A stretch of DNA of 64,000 nucleotides from Arcicella rosea (GCF_014204325.1 NZ_JACHKT010000002.1:62001-126000); one strand, 5' to 3'; counted from the first letter of the stretch, positions 33,651 to 43,058 are shown. Translations and numbers: made by a program. Notes: generated from the letters alone by a model not told the origin.

Positions 33651-33684
33651 AAAGCCCTCAGTACAATTATTGTCTGAGGGCTTT
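33651..33684 (-). terminator. Intrinsic terminator downstream of nrdB
   Basis: AAAGCCCTCAG (33651-33661) pairs with CTGAGGGCTTT (33674-33684), and the inner ACAAT/ATTGT extends the stem. It lies about 25 bp after the nrdB stop, and A-runs on the plus strand give the minus-strand T-run. Confidence 0.85.
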
Positions 33685-33707
33685 GTCGTTATTGCTAGAT
33701 ATATTGA

Positions 33708-34691
33708 CTAAAAATCCTCATCCAAAGAGAATGACATTGATTCTTTTTCAGACATGACACCTGATTTTTGATATTCTGCCACTCTTTTTTCAAAGAAGTT
33801 AGTTTTGCCCTGTAATGAAATCATTTCCATGAAATCAAAAGGATTGGTAGCATTATATTTTTTCTGTAAGCCCAAAGCTAATAACAAACGGTCTGCTACA
33901 AATTCGATGTATTGGCACATCAATTCTGCATTCATGCCGATTAATGAAACTGGCAACGCATCCGTCACGAATTCTTTTTCAATAGCAACCGCATCCATGA
34001 TAATTTTATAGACAGAATCTGGTTCTAATTGGTTCTTGATATGGTCTGTATAAAGCAAACAAGCAAAGTCGCAGTGAAGACCTTCATCTCTTGAAATCAA
34101 TTCGTTCGAGAACGATAAGCCTGGCATTAAACCACGTTTTTTTAACCAGAAGATTGAACAGAAAGAACCCGAGAAGAAAATACCTTCTACAGCAGCAAAA
34201 GCAATTAAACGCTCAGCGAAGTTCCCGTCATTAATCCAACGCAATGCCCAGTCAGCTTTTTTCTTTACGCATGGAATTGTATCAACCGCACGCAACATTT
34301 TATCTTTTTCTACTGGATTTTTGATATAAGTATCAATCAACAAAGAGTACGTTTCAGAGTGGATGTTTTCCATCATAATCTGGAATCCATAGAAGCATTT
34401 TGCTTCAGCATATTGTACTTCAGAAAGGAAATTTACCGCAAGATTTTCGTTTACGATACCATCTGAGGCTGCAAAAAAAGCCAATACGTGCGAGATAAAG
34501 TGTCTTTCACCATCATTTAAGCGATTTTCCCAATCGGCTAAATCTTGTTGAAGGTCAATTTCCTCGGCAGTCCAAAAAGAAGCTTCCGCTTTTTTATAGA
34601 ATTGCCAAATATCGTTTTGCTTAATCGGAAACAATACAAAGCGGTTTGGGTCTTCGACTAAAAGGGGTTCTATTTGCGTAATGTTTGTCAT
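33708..34691 (-). CDS. nrdB: Class Ia ribonucleotide reductase small subunit
   Basis: This is the radical-bearing R2 subunit that activates NrdA for deoxyribonucleotide synthesis. The 327-residue protein keeps the diiron ligands and the radical tyrosine: D50 (LQQDLADW), E108 and H111 ([10 protein letters not shown]) and tyrosine 115, with later ligands in the EGIFFSG and HCDFACLL helices. The C-terminal tail [10 protein letters not shown] is the R1-docking peptide. The sequence is close to the eukaryotic-like R2 branch ([20 protein letters not shown]). nrdA is not in the window. The upstream 496 bp show no unambiguous regulatory site. Confidence 0.96.
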   Translation of the reverse strand: MTNITQIEPLLVEDPNRFVLFPIKQNDIWQFYKKAEASFWTAEEIDLQQDLADWENRLNDGERHFISHVLAFFAASDGIVNENLAVNFLSEVQYAEAKCFYGFQIMMENIHSETYSLLIDTYIKNPVEKDKMLRAVDTIPCVKKKADWALRWINDGNFAERLIAFAAVEGIFFSGSFCSIFWLKKRGLMPGLSFSNELISRDEGLHCDFACLLYTDHIKNQLEPDSVYKIIMDAVAIEKEFVTDALPVSLIGMNAELMCQYIEFVADRLLLALGLQKKYNATNPFDFMEMISLQGKTNFFEKRVAEYQKSGVMSEKESMSFSLDEDF

Positions 34692-35187
34692 GGTTGTTAA
34701 GGGAATTTTTGTTTGTCAGTTTATTTAACTGAACAATCTTTTTCTATATAATACTTTTTGTTATTACTTAATGTTCGATTTTTAGTCATCAAAATCTACG
34801 TGTTTTTTAATTCACGATTGAAAGTAATGATAAGCTTTTAATCTTCAAATCACTATTTAACCGAACACCAAAACTAGCGATGAAGTTATATTTTTTAGGA
34901 AAAAATTTGATGTTTTTGATAAGCTCGTTTTTTTCAAGACAAGCGATGTTTCAACAAGTAAAATAATCAGATAGAATTTTTAGTGGGCTCTTAGGCAGGT
35001 ACAAAATACTTGTTAGATAGAAGCTCATATTGATATTATCGCCGAGCTAACTTCTCCAAATTTAGAAAGGTTTTACTTCAATAACTAAGAAAAATTATTG
35101 AAATTTTTTAAATCATATTTTCCACCAAATGGTATTTTTTATAAGGTTGAATTGATACTATTGTTTTTCAGAATGTTATCAATGCCC
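34692..35187. other. Intergenic interval without recognisable gene
   Basis: This AT-rich interval lies upstream of nrdB and downstream of the DUF6268-like gene. No reading frame of note, no tRNA or other RNA signature, and no strong hairpin was found. A minus-strand TAGTTTTG (34876-34869) could be a -7 element for nrdB, giving a long leader, but it lacks a matching -33. Confidence 0.5.
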
Positions 35188-36159
35188 TTAAAAATCTATG
35201 CCAGTACTTTTTAAAAATTTGGAAGAAATTTTTGATTTACTTGTGATATATCTTACGCTAAAACCTATGTATGGAGCAACAGGTAAGCTTGAAGTACTGA
35301 GATTTTCGTTAGCAGCATTAAAGGTTTTTACTTTTCTAAAACCCGTCAAACCACCTTCAAGACCAAGGTTAAAAACATTCAACACATGTGCATTGCCTGA
35401 TAAGGTAAACCTAACTTGTTGATAATTTTGGCGACGAATCATTTTTTCTGAAACCGTATATTCTTGATAGCCAGCACTGTATCCATCGTAAACCGAGTTG
35501 AAATCCAGATGAAGCCAAGGATTTACTTTATAGCCAACGCTGGCTCTGAAAGGCAAAATGCCAGAAACCTTCCAATCATTTCCGAGTGCTTTTGTGAAAC
35601 CAAAAACGGGAACAATTCTGAATTTCTGGTTATAAATAATGGCTGTGCCATAAAGTATTTGCGTTTTTAAACCCAGAATTCGCAAACGAGCTGCTCCACC
35701 ATAAAAGTAAGGTTGTGGATTCAAAAAGGTTTCGTTGCTTTGTGTAATGCCACCGCCAACTGCATACACCCAAAGTTTTTCTCGTAAACTTGCTTTAAGT
35801 TGTACATAAGTCATGCCCAAAGTTTTATAACCACCATTTGGGTCATCTTTGCCATCAATGGTTGTGTTGATTTGAGCAAGATTTGCCACCAATAGCGAAT
35901 GCTTCGCCTGAATATCAGCCTTTTTCCCGAAACCAATCCCTGCCTGAATTTCTGTACTCAAAGGAATAATTCCTAAAGCCGTACTTCTATTGAAGCCAAA
36001 TTTCTGCCCGTTTGACATAGATGTTTCGGGCATAAATTCGGCTCGTAACGTAATATTTGGATAAAATAATTGGCTTAAAGAAGGCGTTTGTGCCTTACTT
36101 TTCGAACAAAAGCAAAGCAACAAAACGCTAAGAAATGAGATGTTTTTTTGAAATAGCAT
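35188..36159 (-). CDS. Outer-membrane beta-barrel protein (DUF6268-like)
   Basis: This 323-residue predicted outer-membrane protein has a signal peptide ending in SKAQ. The mature part is dominated by alternating hydrophobic/polar strands with aromatic girdles (LREKLWVYAVGGGITQSNETF; AARLRILGLKTQILYGTAIIYN; YIGFSVRYI), and ends near a penultimate-strand aromatic followed by a short basic tail. The layout, including NRSTALGIIPLSTEIQAGIGFG, recalls DUF6268 proteins. No function is known. It is divergent from the sodium:solute symporter, separated by 173 bp, and could be a porin for the same substrate; this is a guess. Confidence 0.65.
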   Translation of the reverse strand: MLFQKNISFLSVLLLCFCSKSKAQTPSLSQLFYPNITLRAEFMPETSMSNGQKFGFNRSTALGIIPLSTEIQAGIGFGKKADIQAKHSLLVANLAQINTTIDGKDDPNGGYKTLGMTYVQLKASLREKLWVYAVGGGITQSNETFLNPQPYFYGGAARLRILGLKTQILYGTAIIYNQKFRIVPVFGFTKALGNDWKVSGILPFRASVGYKVNPWLHLDFNSVYDGYSAGYQEYTVSEKMIRRQNYQQVRFTLSGNAHVLNVFNLGLEGGLTGFRKVKTFNAANENLSTSSLPVAPYIGFSVRYITSKSKISSKFLKSTGIDF

Positions 36160-36332
36160 AATAGAGAATTGTTAGTCTTTCTTAAAACGACTTAATCAAA
36201 GACTAAAGTATTTGAGCAAAGGTTTGTCTAATCAGGACAGTAATTTTGATAAAATTGCGAGAAAACGAGTAAAAAATAATAATATTTACTTTTAGATATA
36301 TCTTAGATTAATTTAGATTTTATCCATTTAAT

Positions 36333-37955
36333 ATGAATTCGCTTCATCAGCTCGACTACGTCGTTTTTTCATTGTATTTAATACTTGTTGGTTCGTATGG
36401 CTATTGGGTATTTCAGCGAGATAAAACAAAAAACTCAACGACAAAAGGCTTTTTTCTAGCCGAAGGTTCACTTACTTGGTGGGCAATCGGAGCATCATTA
36501 ATTGCTTCAAATATTTCAGCAGAACATTTTATTGGAATGTCAGGCTCAGGCTTTGCCATCGGTTTAGCTATTTCTTCTTATGAATGGATGTCGGCTGCAA
36601 CCCTAATTGTTGTGGCAGTTTTTTTCATTCCAATTTACTTGAAAAATAAAATCTACACCATGCCACAATTACTGTCATTACGATATAATGATACTGTAGC
36701 GACGATTATGGCGGTATTTTGGCTTTTGTTATATGTATTCATTAACCTTACTTCAATTTTATACTTAGGCTCTTTGGCTTTAGAAACCATCACAGGTTTG
36801 CAGTTTGAATATTGTATGGTTGCTTTAGCCATTTTTGCGATATTGATTACCCTTGGAGGCATGAAAGTAATCGGTTATACTGATGTTATCCAAGTAGTTG
36901 TGTTGATTTTGGGAGGATTAGCCACAACTTATTTAGCCTTAAACATGGTTTCGGATAAATTTGGAGGCGATGGTGTTTTCGATGGATTATCTTTATTAAA
37001 AACCAAAGCAGACGACCATTTTCACATGATATTTTCTAAAGGAGACAAGTATTATTATGAACTACCCGGTTTGTCGATATTAATAGGAGGGATGTGGATA
37101 AACAATTTGAATTATTGGGGATGTAATCAATACATCGTTCAAAGAGCATTGGGAGCAGATTTAAAAACAGCAAGAAGCGGGATTATTTTTGCAGCCTTTT
37201 TAAAACTACTAATTCCATTGATTTGTGTTATTCCAGGAATTGCTGCTTATGTTTTATACGAAAATGGTTCATTACAGCAAGAAATGGTAGATTTACAAGG
37301 CATCGTAAAACCAGACCATGCTTATCCTTCTTTAATGAATCTTTTGCCGATGGGTTTGAAAGGACTCGCCTTTGCGGCACTTACCGCAGCAATTGTGGCA
37401 TCTTTGGCAAGTAAGTGTAATAGTATAGCTACGATTTTCAGTTTAGATATTTATAAAAAAATCTTGAAGAAAGACGCTACTGAGCGAAATACCGTTTTAG
37501 TTGGACGATATGCCGTTTGGGTCTCATTTGCGATAGCATTGTTGGTTACGCCACAGCTTCGTCATCTTGAACAAGCTTATCAATTCATTCAAGAGTATTC
37601 AAACTATATTACGCCAGGTGCATTTGCGTTGTTTTCTTTAGGATTGTTCTGGAAAAAAACTACTTCAAATGCGGCAATTATTGCTGCCGTATTGACTTTG
37701 CCACTTTCGCTTTTATTCAAAATATTACCAGAATGGATAGGAATAGAGCCAATTCCTTTTTTGGATAGAACACTTTGGGTTTATGTAATTTTAGTCGTTT
37801 TAATGGTCATAGTTTCCTTAATTGAAGGAAGAAAAAAGGAAGAAACAAAAGGTTTAGCCATAGATTCGAGTATGTTTAAGGTTTCAGATTCTTTTGTGGT
37901 TGTTTCGGTACTGATTTGTGGCGTTTTGGCAGCACTTTATACTGTTTTTTGGTAA
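36333..37955 (+). CDS. Sodium:solute symporter (SGLT/inositol-transporter-like)
   Basis: This inner-membrane sodium-coupled transporter of the SSS family has about 14 spans in 540 residues. Typical blocks are GFFLAEGSLTWWAIGASLIASNISAEHFIGMSGSGFA, IPIYLKNKIYTMPQLLSLRY, GGMKVIGYTDVIQV, NLNYWGCNQYIVQRAL and ALTAAIVASLASKCNSIATIFSLDIYK, the last a hallmark of the SGLT branch. The next gene encodes a myo-inositol oxygenase, so myo-inositol (or its product's relatives) is the likeliest substrate. A separate -7-like element between the genes suggests they may also be transcribed independently. Confidence 0.88.
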   Translation: MNSLHQLDYVVFSLYLILVGSYGYWVFQRDKTKNSTTKGFFLAEGSLTWWAIGASLIASNISAEHFIGMSGSGFAIGLAISSYEWMSAATLIVVAVFFIPIYLKNKIYTMPQLLSLRYNDTVATIMAVFWLLLYVFINLTSILYLGSLALETITGLQFEYCMVALAIFAILITLGGMKVIGYTDVIQVVVLILGGLATTYLALNMVSDKFGGDGVFDGLSLLKTKADDHFHMIFSKGDKYYYELPGLSILIGGMWINNLNYWGCNQYIVQRALGADLKTARSGIIFAAFLKLLIPLICVIPGIAAYVLYENGSLQQEMVDLQGIVKPDHAYPSLMNLLPMGLKGLAFAALTAAIVASLASKCNSIATIFSLDIYKKILKKDATERNTVLVGRYAVWVSFAIALLVTPQLRHLEQAYQFIQEYSNYITPGAFALFSLGLFWKKTTSNAAIIAAVLTLPLSLLFKILPEWIGIEPIPFLDRTLWVYVILVVLMVIVSLIEGRKKEETKGLAIDSSMFKVSDSFVVVSVLICGVLAALYTVFW

Positions 37956-37996
37956 ATCAAAAAGTCGGAATTTCTAAAATTATGCTAGAAAATTCA

Positions 37997-38004
37997 TACT
38001 TTTG
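37997..38004 (+). promoter_or_regulatory. Candidate -7 element for the inositol oxygenase gene
   Basis: TACTTTTG matches TAnnTTTG and lies 83 bp ahead of the start codon. A -33 element is not clear. Confidence 0.4.
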
Positions 38005-38086
38005 AAAATATATTTTGTGAGTACAATTATCTAATTTTTTAACATTCAATATCTTAATTTATAGCCATTTAATCTGTTTTGGTCTT

Positions 38087-38959
38087 ATGGAATTTTCAGA
38101 AAAAGAAATCGCTCCCTTAGCGAGCCTTGATGTTTGGGAAGACGACGTTTTGCAACGTTATCCTGAAGAAGATACTACTTTTAAAAAGACAAAGGACGAG
38201 TATCGTAATTATGATAATCCTGAAAGAGATACCGTTCGGGAGTTTTATCGTTTGAATCACAAGTATCAAACTTATGACTTTGTAAAGCAAAAACAGGCAG
38301 AGTTCTTGAAGTTTGATAAAAAAGAAATGCCGATTTGGGATGCTTTTGATTTCTTGAATTCACTGGTTGACGATTCTGATCCTGATACTTCATTAGACCA
38401 ATGGCAACATTTATTACAAACTTCGGAAGCTATTCGTGCAGACGGACATCCAGATTGGTTTGTATTAACAGGCTTATTGCACGATATGGGTAAAGTACTT
38501 TGCCTGTTCGGTGAACCACAATGGGCGGTAGTTGGTGATACTTTCCCAGTAGGTTGTAAGCATTCGGATAAAATTGTTTATTCAGAATACTTTGAGGCAA
38601 ATCCTGATGCACACGACGAACGTTTTAATACTAAATATGGTGTTTATTCACCAAACTGTGGTTTAAGAAACGTTGATATGTCGTGGGGGCATGATGAATA
38701 TTTATATCAAATGGTGAAAGATAATTTGCCAGAGCCAGCTTTGTATATGATTCGCTATCACTCATTTTATTCACAACACCGTGAAAACGCTTACGAGCAT
38801 TTGATGGATGAACATGATCACGAAATGTTTGAATGGGTGAAGAAATTCAATCCTTATGATTTGTATTCAAAACTTCCAGTTCCTCCAGATACAGAAGCAT
38901 TGAAACCATATTACAAAGAGTTGTTGAAGAAATACTTACCAGCAACTTTGAAGTTTTAA
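38087..38959 (+). CDS. miox: myo-Inositol oxygenase
   Basis: This non-heme diiron oxygenase of the HD-domain fold cleaves myo-inositol to D-glucuronate with oxygen. The 290-residue protein matches the animal/plant enzyme across its length. Conserved blocks include LTGLLHDMGKVLCLFGEPQ, QWAVVGDTFPVGC, MSWGHDEYLYQ, MIRYHSFYSQH and KFNPYDLYSKLP. All six iron ligands are in place: H108, H132, D133, H202, H225 and D258 (equivalent, as recalled, to human H98, H123, D124, H194, H220, D253). It follows a sodium:solute symporter gene, giving an uptake-and-oxidation pair. Glucuronate-processing genes are not in this window. Confidence 0.95.
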   Translation: MEFSEKEIAPLASLDVWEDDVLQRYPEEDTTFKKTKDEYRNYDNPERDTVREFYRLNHKYQTYDFVKQKQAEFLKFDKKEMPIWDAFDFLNSLVDDSDPDTSLDQWQHLLQTSEAIRADGHPDWFVLTGLLHDMGKVLCLFGEPQWAVVGDTFPVGCKHSDKIVYSEYFEANPDAHDERFNTKYGVYSPNCGLRNVDMSWGHDEYLYQMVKDNLPEPALYMIRYHSFYSQHRENAYEHLMDEHDHEMFEWVKKFNPYDLYSKLPVPPDTEALKPYYKELLKKYLPATLKF

Positions 38960-38964
38960 AATAG

Positions 38965-39005
38965 ACATAATAGCCACTCAGTACTCTGGGTGGCTATTGT
39001 GTTTT
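38965..39005 (+). terminator. Intrinsic terminator of the inositol oxygenase gene
   Basis: ACATAATAGCCAC (38965-38977) pairs with GTGGCTATTGTGT around a short loop and is followed by TTTT. It begins five bases after the stop codon. Confidence 0.75.
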
Positions 39006-39130
39006 AATTTAGGATTAATAGCAAACAAAATTTCATTACGCTACCATTTCTTCGATATTAGTAAACTTTTTACAGAAAAGCATCAAAAAATATTTTTCCT
39101 CCTCATTATCAAATCATTACAAATTTTTTC

Positions 39131-39138
39131 TATCTTTG
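39131..39138 (+). promoter_or_regulatory. Candidate -7 element for rpsA
   Basis: TATCTTTG followed by CACCCCC matches the Bacteroidota -7 consensus, 94 bp upstream of the rpsA start. The -33 region is only weakly conserved. Confidence 0.6.
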
Positions 39139-39231
39139 CACCCCCGTAAAGTACTACTTTTAGGGAATTTCACTTAATTTCTTCGTCTTTTGCCCGTGAC
39201 GTTGATGTATAAAGGGCTTTTAATCAAACAC

Positions 39232-41049
39232 ATGGCTAACCAATTAGCAGATTTCGACTGGGATGTAGTCGGCACAAAAGGTATCGGTGGAGGTTATTCT
39301 GCTGAGCAAAGAGCTCAAATGGAGGCTCTAATCGAGGAAACTTTAAATTTAGTTACTGAGAAACAAGTAGTAAAAGGAACAGTCGTAGGGATTACTGACC
39401 GTGAAATTATCTTGAATATTGGTTTCAAATCAGATGGTCTTGTACCAACCTCTGAATTCAGAGATATGCCTGATTTGAAAGTAGGTGATGTAGTAGATGT
39501 TTACGTAGAAAACCAAGAAGACAAATCAGGTCAATTGATTCTTTCTCGTAAATTAGCTAAAGTAATGACTGCTTGGAAAAACATCGAAGATGCTCTTGAA
39601 CAAGACATCGTTATTGATGGTTTCGTGAAACGTCGTACTAAAGGTGGTTTAATCGTGGATATCTATGGTGTAGAAGCATTCTTACCAGGTTCACAAATTG
39701 ATGTGAAACCAATCCGTGATTTCGACATCTTTGTTGGAAAGAAAATGGAAGTGAAAGTGGTTAAAATTAACCACGCTAACGATAACGTAGTTGTATCTCA
39801 TAAAGTATTAATCGAGAAAGACCTTGAGCAACAACGCCAGTCTATCTTGACTAACCTTGAAAAAGGACAAGTACTTGAAGGTGTAATCAAAAACATGACT
39901 AACTTCGGTGTGTTCATCGACTTGGGTGGTGTAGATGGTTTACTTCACATTACAGATATTTCATGGGGTCGTATCAACCACCCACAAGAAATGCTTAAAC
40001 TTGACCAAAAAATCCAAGTGGTTGTTTTGGACTTCGATGAGAACAAGAAACGTATTTCATTGGGTATGAAACAATTGCAAGCTCACCCTTGGGATGCTTT
40101 AGCAGAAACAACTGAAGTTGGTTCTAAAGTAAAAGGTAAAGTTGTAAACGTTGCTGATTACGGTGCATTCTTAGAAATCACTCAAGGTGTTGAAGGTTTA
40201 ATCCACGTTTCAGAAATGTCTTGGTCGCAACATTTGCGTAACCCACAAGACTTCTTGAAAGTTGGTGATTTAATTGAAGCGGTAGTATTGACACTTGATC
40301 GTTCTGAACGTAAAATGTCATTAGGTATCAAACAATTGACTGAAGATCCTTGGACTAAACAAGATTTGTTAGCTCGTTATGCTATCGGTTCTAAACATAC
40401 TGGTACTGTTCGTAACTTAACAAACTTTGGTTTATTCCTTGAATTAGAAGAAGGTATTGATGGTTTGGTTCACGTATCTGACTTGTCTTGGACTAAGAAA
40501 ATCAAGCATCCATCTGAATTCGTTAAAGTTGGCGAAAAATTAGATGTTATCGTTCTTGAATTAGATGCTGACAACCGTCGTTTAGCTTTAGGACATAAGC
40601 AATTGGAAGAAAACCCTTGGGATACTTTCGAATCAATCTTCACAGTAGGTTCAGTACATAAATCTACAATCGTTGCGAAGAATGATAAAGGAGCTACTTT
40701 AGAGTTACCTTACGGAATCGAAGGATTCGCTCCATTGAAGCAATTAGCGAAAGAAGATGGTTCAGTTGCTGAAATCGGTGAACAATTAGATTTCAAAGTA
40801 ATTGAATTCCAAAAAGAAGATCGTAAAATTGTTCTTTCTCACTTGAGAGTTTACAACGATGCTAAAGAAGAAGCAGTTGTTGAAGAGAAAAAGAAAACAG
40901 CTAAAGACGTACAGAAATTAGCTGATAATACTGAAAAATCTACTTTAGGTGATTTAGATGCTCTTTCAGCATTGAAAGCTCAAATGGAAGATTCAGCTCG
41001 TGAAGAGGCAAAAAAGAAATTAGATAAAAAAGCAAATACTGCTGAATAG
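39232..41049 (+). CDS. rpsA: 30S ribosomal protein S1
   Basis: S1 binds mRNA at the ribosome through repeated OB-fold (S1) domains. From ATG 39232 there are 605 residues with six S1 repeats. The clearest are TNFGVFIDLGGVDGLLHITDISWG, ADYGAFLEITQGVEGLIHVSEMSW and TNFGLFLELEEGIDGLVHVSDLSW, each followed by a DxxxxRxSLGxKQL segment. The C-terminus is charged and lysine-rich. An upstream in-frame ATG (39190) would add a non-conserved 14-residue leader and is not preferred. Codon use appears highly biased, as expected for a ribosomal gene. A terminator follows 20 bp later. Confidence 0.96.
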   Translation: MANQLADFDWDVVGTKGIGGGYSAEQRAQMEALIEETLNLVTEKQVVKGTVVGITDREIILNIGFKSDGLVPTSEFRDMPDLKVGDVVDVYVENQEDKSGQLILSRKLAKVMTAWKNIEDALEQDIVIDGFVKRRTKGGLIVDIYGVEAFLPGSQIDVKPIRDFDIFVGKKMEVKVVKINHANDNVVVSHKVLIEKDLEQQRQSILTNLEKGQVLEGVIKNMTNFGVFIDLGGVDGLLHITDISWGRINHPQEMLKLDQKIQVVVLDFDENKKRISLGMKQLQAHPWDALAETTEVGSKVKGKVVNVADYGAFLEITQGVEGLIHVSEMSWSQHLRNPQDFLKVGDLIEAVVLTLDRSERKMSLGIKQLTEDPWTKQDLLARYAIGSKHTGTVRNLTNFGLFLELEEGIDGLVHVSDLSWTKKIKHPSEFVKVGEKLDVIVLELDADNRRLALGHKQLEENPWDTFESIFTVGSVHKSTIVAKNDKGATLELPYGIEGFAPLKQLAKEDGSVAEIGEQLDFKVIEFQKEDRKIVLSHLRVYNDAKEEAVVEEKKKTAKDVQKLADNTEKSTLGDLDALSALKAQMEDSAREEAKKKLDKKANTAE

Positions 41050-41069
41050 TCTTTTTCCTTAATGAATGT

Positions 41070-41108
41070 AAAAACGACCTATTGGCTTTGCTGATAGGTC
41101 GTTTTTTT
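41070..41108 (+). terminator. Intrinsic terminator of rpsA
   Basis: AAAAACGACCTAT (41070-41082) pairs with ATAGGTCGTTTTT (41094-41106) around an 11-nt loop, with further T residues following. Confidence 0.9.
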
Positions 41109-41225
41109 GTTATTTACACTCTAAACTTACTAATTTGATAATGTTTTAAGGTGCTTTAAGCCAATAAGTTATATTAAATAAAGCTTCTTTTTTGAAAAAG
41201 ATTACAGATAAATGTCAATGATACT

Positions 41226-41255
41226 TTTGTTTTAATCTTTTTTCTATTAATTTTG
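41226..41255 (+). promoter_or_regulatory. Promoter for tRNA-Cys
   Basis: TTTG (41226-41229) is followed by 18 bp and TAATTTTG (41248-41255), 14 bp before the tRNA. This fits the Bacteroidota consensus with near-ideal spacing. Confidence 0.65.
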
Positions 41256-41269
41256 CACTCCAATCAAAT

Positions 41270-41340
41270 GGTCTTGTGGCCGAGTGGCTAGGCAGAGCTC
41301 TGCAAAAGCTTCCACAGCGGTTCGAATCCGCTCGAGACCT
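41270..41340 (+). tRNA. tRNA-Cys (anticodon GCA)
   Basis: A 71-nt cloverleaf: acceptor GGTCTTG pairs with CGAGACC, the anticodon loop CTGCAAA carries GCA, the T-loop reads GTTCGAATC, and the discriminator base is T as usual for tRNA-Cys. CCA is not encoded. Confidence 0.95.
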
Positions 41341-41347
41341 CAGATTC

Positions 41348-41382
41348 AAAAGCCTTTTAGCATTCGCTAAAAGGCTTTTTTT
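41348..41382 (+). terminator. Intrinsic terminator after tRNA-Cys
   Basis: AAAAGCCTTTTAGC (41348-41361) pairs perfectly with GCTAAAAGGCTTTT around ATTC, followed by a T-run. Confidence 0.9.
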
Positions 41383-41852
41383 GTATCTTTTGATGGATGA
41401 TAACTTTTGTGTTAGAATTTAGTTAATTCTTTAGGGTAATTTTACTTATATAAAATCAATCTAAATATTGTTTTCGTACTGCAAAAAATCAATTCTTTAT
41501 TACCTTTATGAGCGGTTAATTTAGATATAAGGGTGGTCTTGATATTGTACAAACGAATCAGCGTAAATTTCAATACGATAAAGTGGCTAAATTATGCCCT
41601 TGCTTAGAAAGATTCTAAATTGATAAGAGCGATACGAAATTTGCAAAAAATGCACATTGAATTAATTGGTTCATAAATAATCCAATTGTACTTTTGTGAC
41701 CCGCAAAAGTGTCTAATTGATAATATTGCAGGGAAAAATGAACTTGTGTCTCTAATTTACTGAAAGAGTAATCAAGTTGAGATAATTGAAAGAATTGAAT
41801 TAAATCTTGTATTTTAATATAAATGTTCTGTTATAAAACGATTATGATAACC
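41383..41852 (+). promoter_or_regulatory. Long intergenic/leader region upstream of actA
   Basis: These 470 bp hold no gene. TACTTTTG (41689-41696) with TTGG about 19 bp upstream (41666-41669) is the best promoter candidate and would give a leader of roughly 150 nt before actA. The 300 bp before it show no recognisable coding or RNA signature. The region is a natural place for oxygen or growth-phase control of the respiratory cluster, but I see no defined operator. Confidence 0.45.
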
Positions 41853-43058
41853 ATGAAACGCTTGAAAATTGTTGCACTAACGGCAGTTTTAGGCTTCTTC
41901 GCCGCAACTGTGAATGTTAACGCACAAGACGTAGCCGAGGGTGAACAAATTTTCAAAAACAACTGTGCAGCTTGTCACAATACAAGCGATGAGACCCTAG
42001 TTGGTCCTGGATTGAAGGGGATTGGTGAAAGAAGACCCTTGGATTGGATTGTTAAATGGGTACACAATCCTCAGGCCGTAATTGCATCTGGCGACAAATA
42101 TGCGAACGATCTTTTTAAGAAGTTCAATCAAGCTCAGATGACTGCTTATCCAAACTATTCTGAAGATCAAATCAAAAGTGTTATTGCTTACATTGATGCA
42201 CAGGCGGCACCAGCAGCTCCAGTAGCAGGAGAAGGTGGAGCAGTAGCAACTACTCCGGCAGAAGGTTCTTCAAACGGTGGAATGATGCAATATATTTTAG
42301 TAGCATTGTTAGGCGTAATGATTCTTGTTTTAGTTGCGTTATTATCAATTGTTTCTTCTCTTTCAAAATTAGCTTCTGTAGATCCTAATTCAGATGAAGC
42401 TAAAAATGTTCCTTTCTTTCAGAAAATTGCTGAAAATGGAAAGAAGTTAGCTGCAAATAGTGCTTTCAAAACGGGTGCAGCTTTGTTAATCACTCTTTTG
42501 ATAGGTAAAGCTACTATCGATACTGCTTATGGAGTTGGTATTCACCAAGGTTATGCTCCAGAGCAACCAATTCAATTCTCGCACAAATTACATGCTGGTC
42601 AGTACGAAATCAATTGTAATTACTGTCATACAGGTGTTTATAAAGGAAAAGGTGCAAACATTCCTTCTGCAAACATTTGTATGAACTGCCATAATGTTAT
42701 CAAACGTGAGTCTCCTGAAATTCAAAAAATCTATCGTTCTTTAGAAAACGACGAGCCGATTCAATGGGTTAGAGTACACAATTTGCCAGATTTAGCTTAT
42801 TTCAATCACTCTCAACACACAAATGTTGGTGGTTTGGAGTGTACTAATTGTCATGGTGAAATCAACAAAATGGAAGTGGTTGAACAACGTTCATCATTAA
42901 CGATGGGTTGGTGTATCGACTGTCACAGAAAGACAGAAGTAAACACTAAAGACAACGCTTACTACGACAAATTGGTAGAATTACACAATAAAGAAAACAA
43001 AGAACCTTTGAAAGTTCAAAACATCGGAGGTTTAGAGTGTTCAAAATGTCACTATTAA
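41853..43058 (+). CDS. actA: Alternative complex III subunit ActA (multiheme cytochrome c)
   Basis: ActA is the periplasmic multiheme cytochrome of alternative complex III, which oxidises quinol and passes electrons to the oxidase. From ATG 41853 there are 401 residues (ATG 41823 is an alternative). A signal peptide ends in NVNAQ. A monoheme domain follows (CAACH, 38-42), then an Ala/Pro/Gly linker, a membrane helix (about 146-170), and a pentaheme part with CNYCH, CMNCH, CTNCH, CIDCH and CSKCH between 255 and 400. The total is six CxxCH motifs. The extra N-terminal heme domain goes beyond the canonical pentaheme ActA. It is the first gene of the act-cox cluster. Confidence 0.93.
   Translation: MKRLKIVALTAVLGFFAATVNVNAQDVAEGEQIFKNNCAACHNTSDETLVGPGLKGIGERRPLDWIVKWVHNPQAVIASGDKYANDLFKKFNQAQMTAYPNYSEDQIKSVIAYIDAQAAPAAPVAGEGGAVATTPAEGSSNGGMMQYILVALLGVMILVLVALLSIVSSLSKLASVDPNSDEAKNVPFFQKIAENGKKLAANSAFKTGAALLITLLIGKATIDTAYGVGIHQGYAPEQPIQFSHKLHAGQYEINCNYCHTGVYKGKGANIPSANICMNCHNVIKRESPEIQKIYRSLENDEPIQWVRVHNLPDLAYFNHSQHTNVGGLECTNCHGEINKMEVVEQRSSLTMGWCIDCHRKTEVNTKDNAYYDKLVELHNKENKEPLKVQNIGGLECSKCHY

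Noticed and set aside
33708-34691. Class Ic R2 lacking the radical tyrosine
   Set aside because: The tyrosine of the ENIHSETY motif is present, so it is a tyrosyl-radical type.
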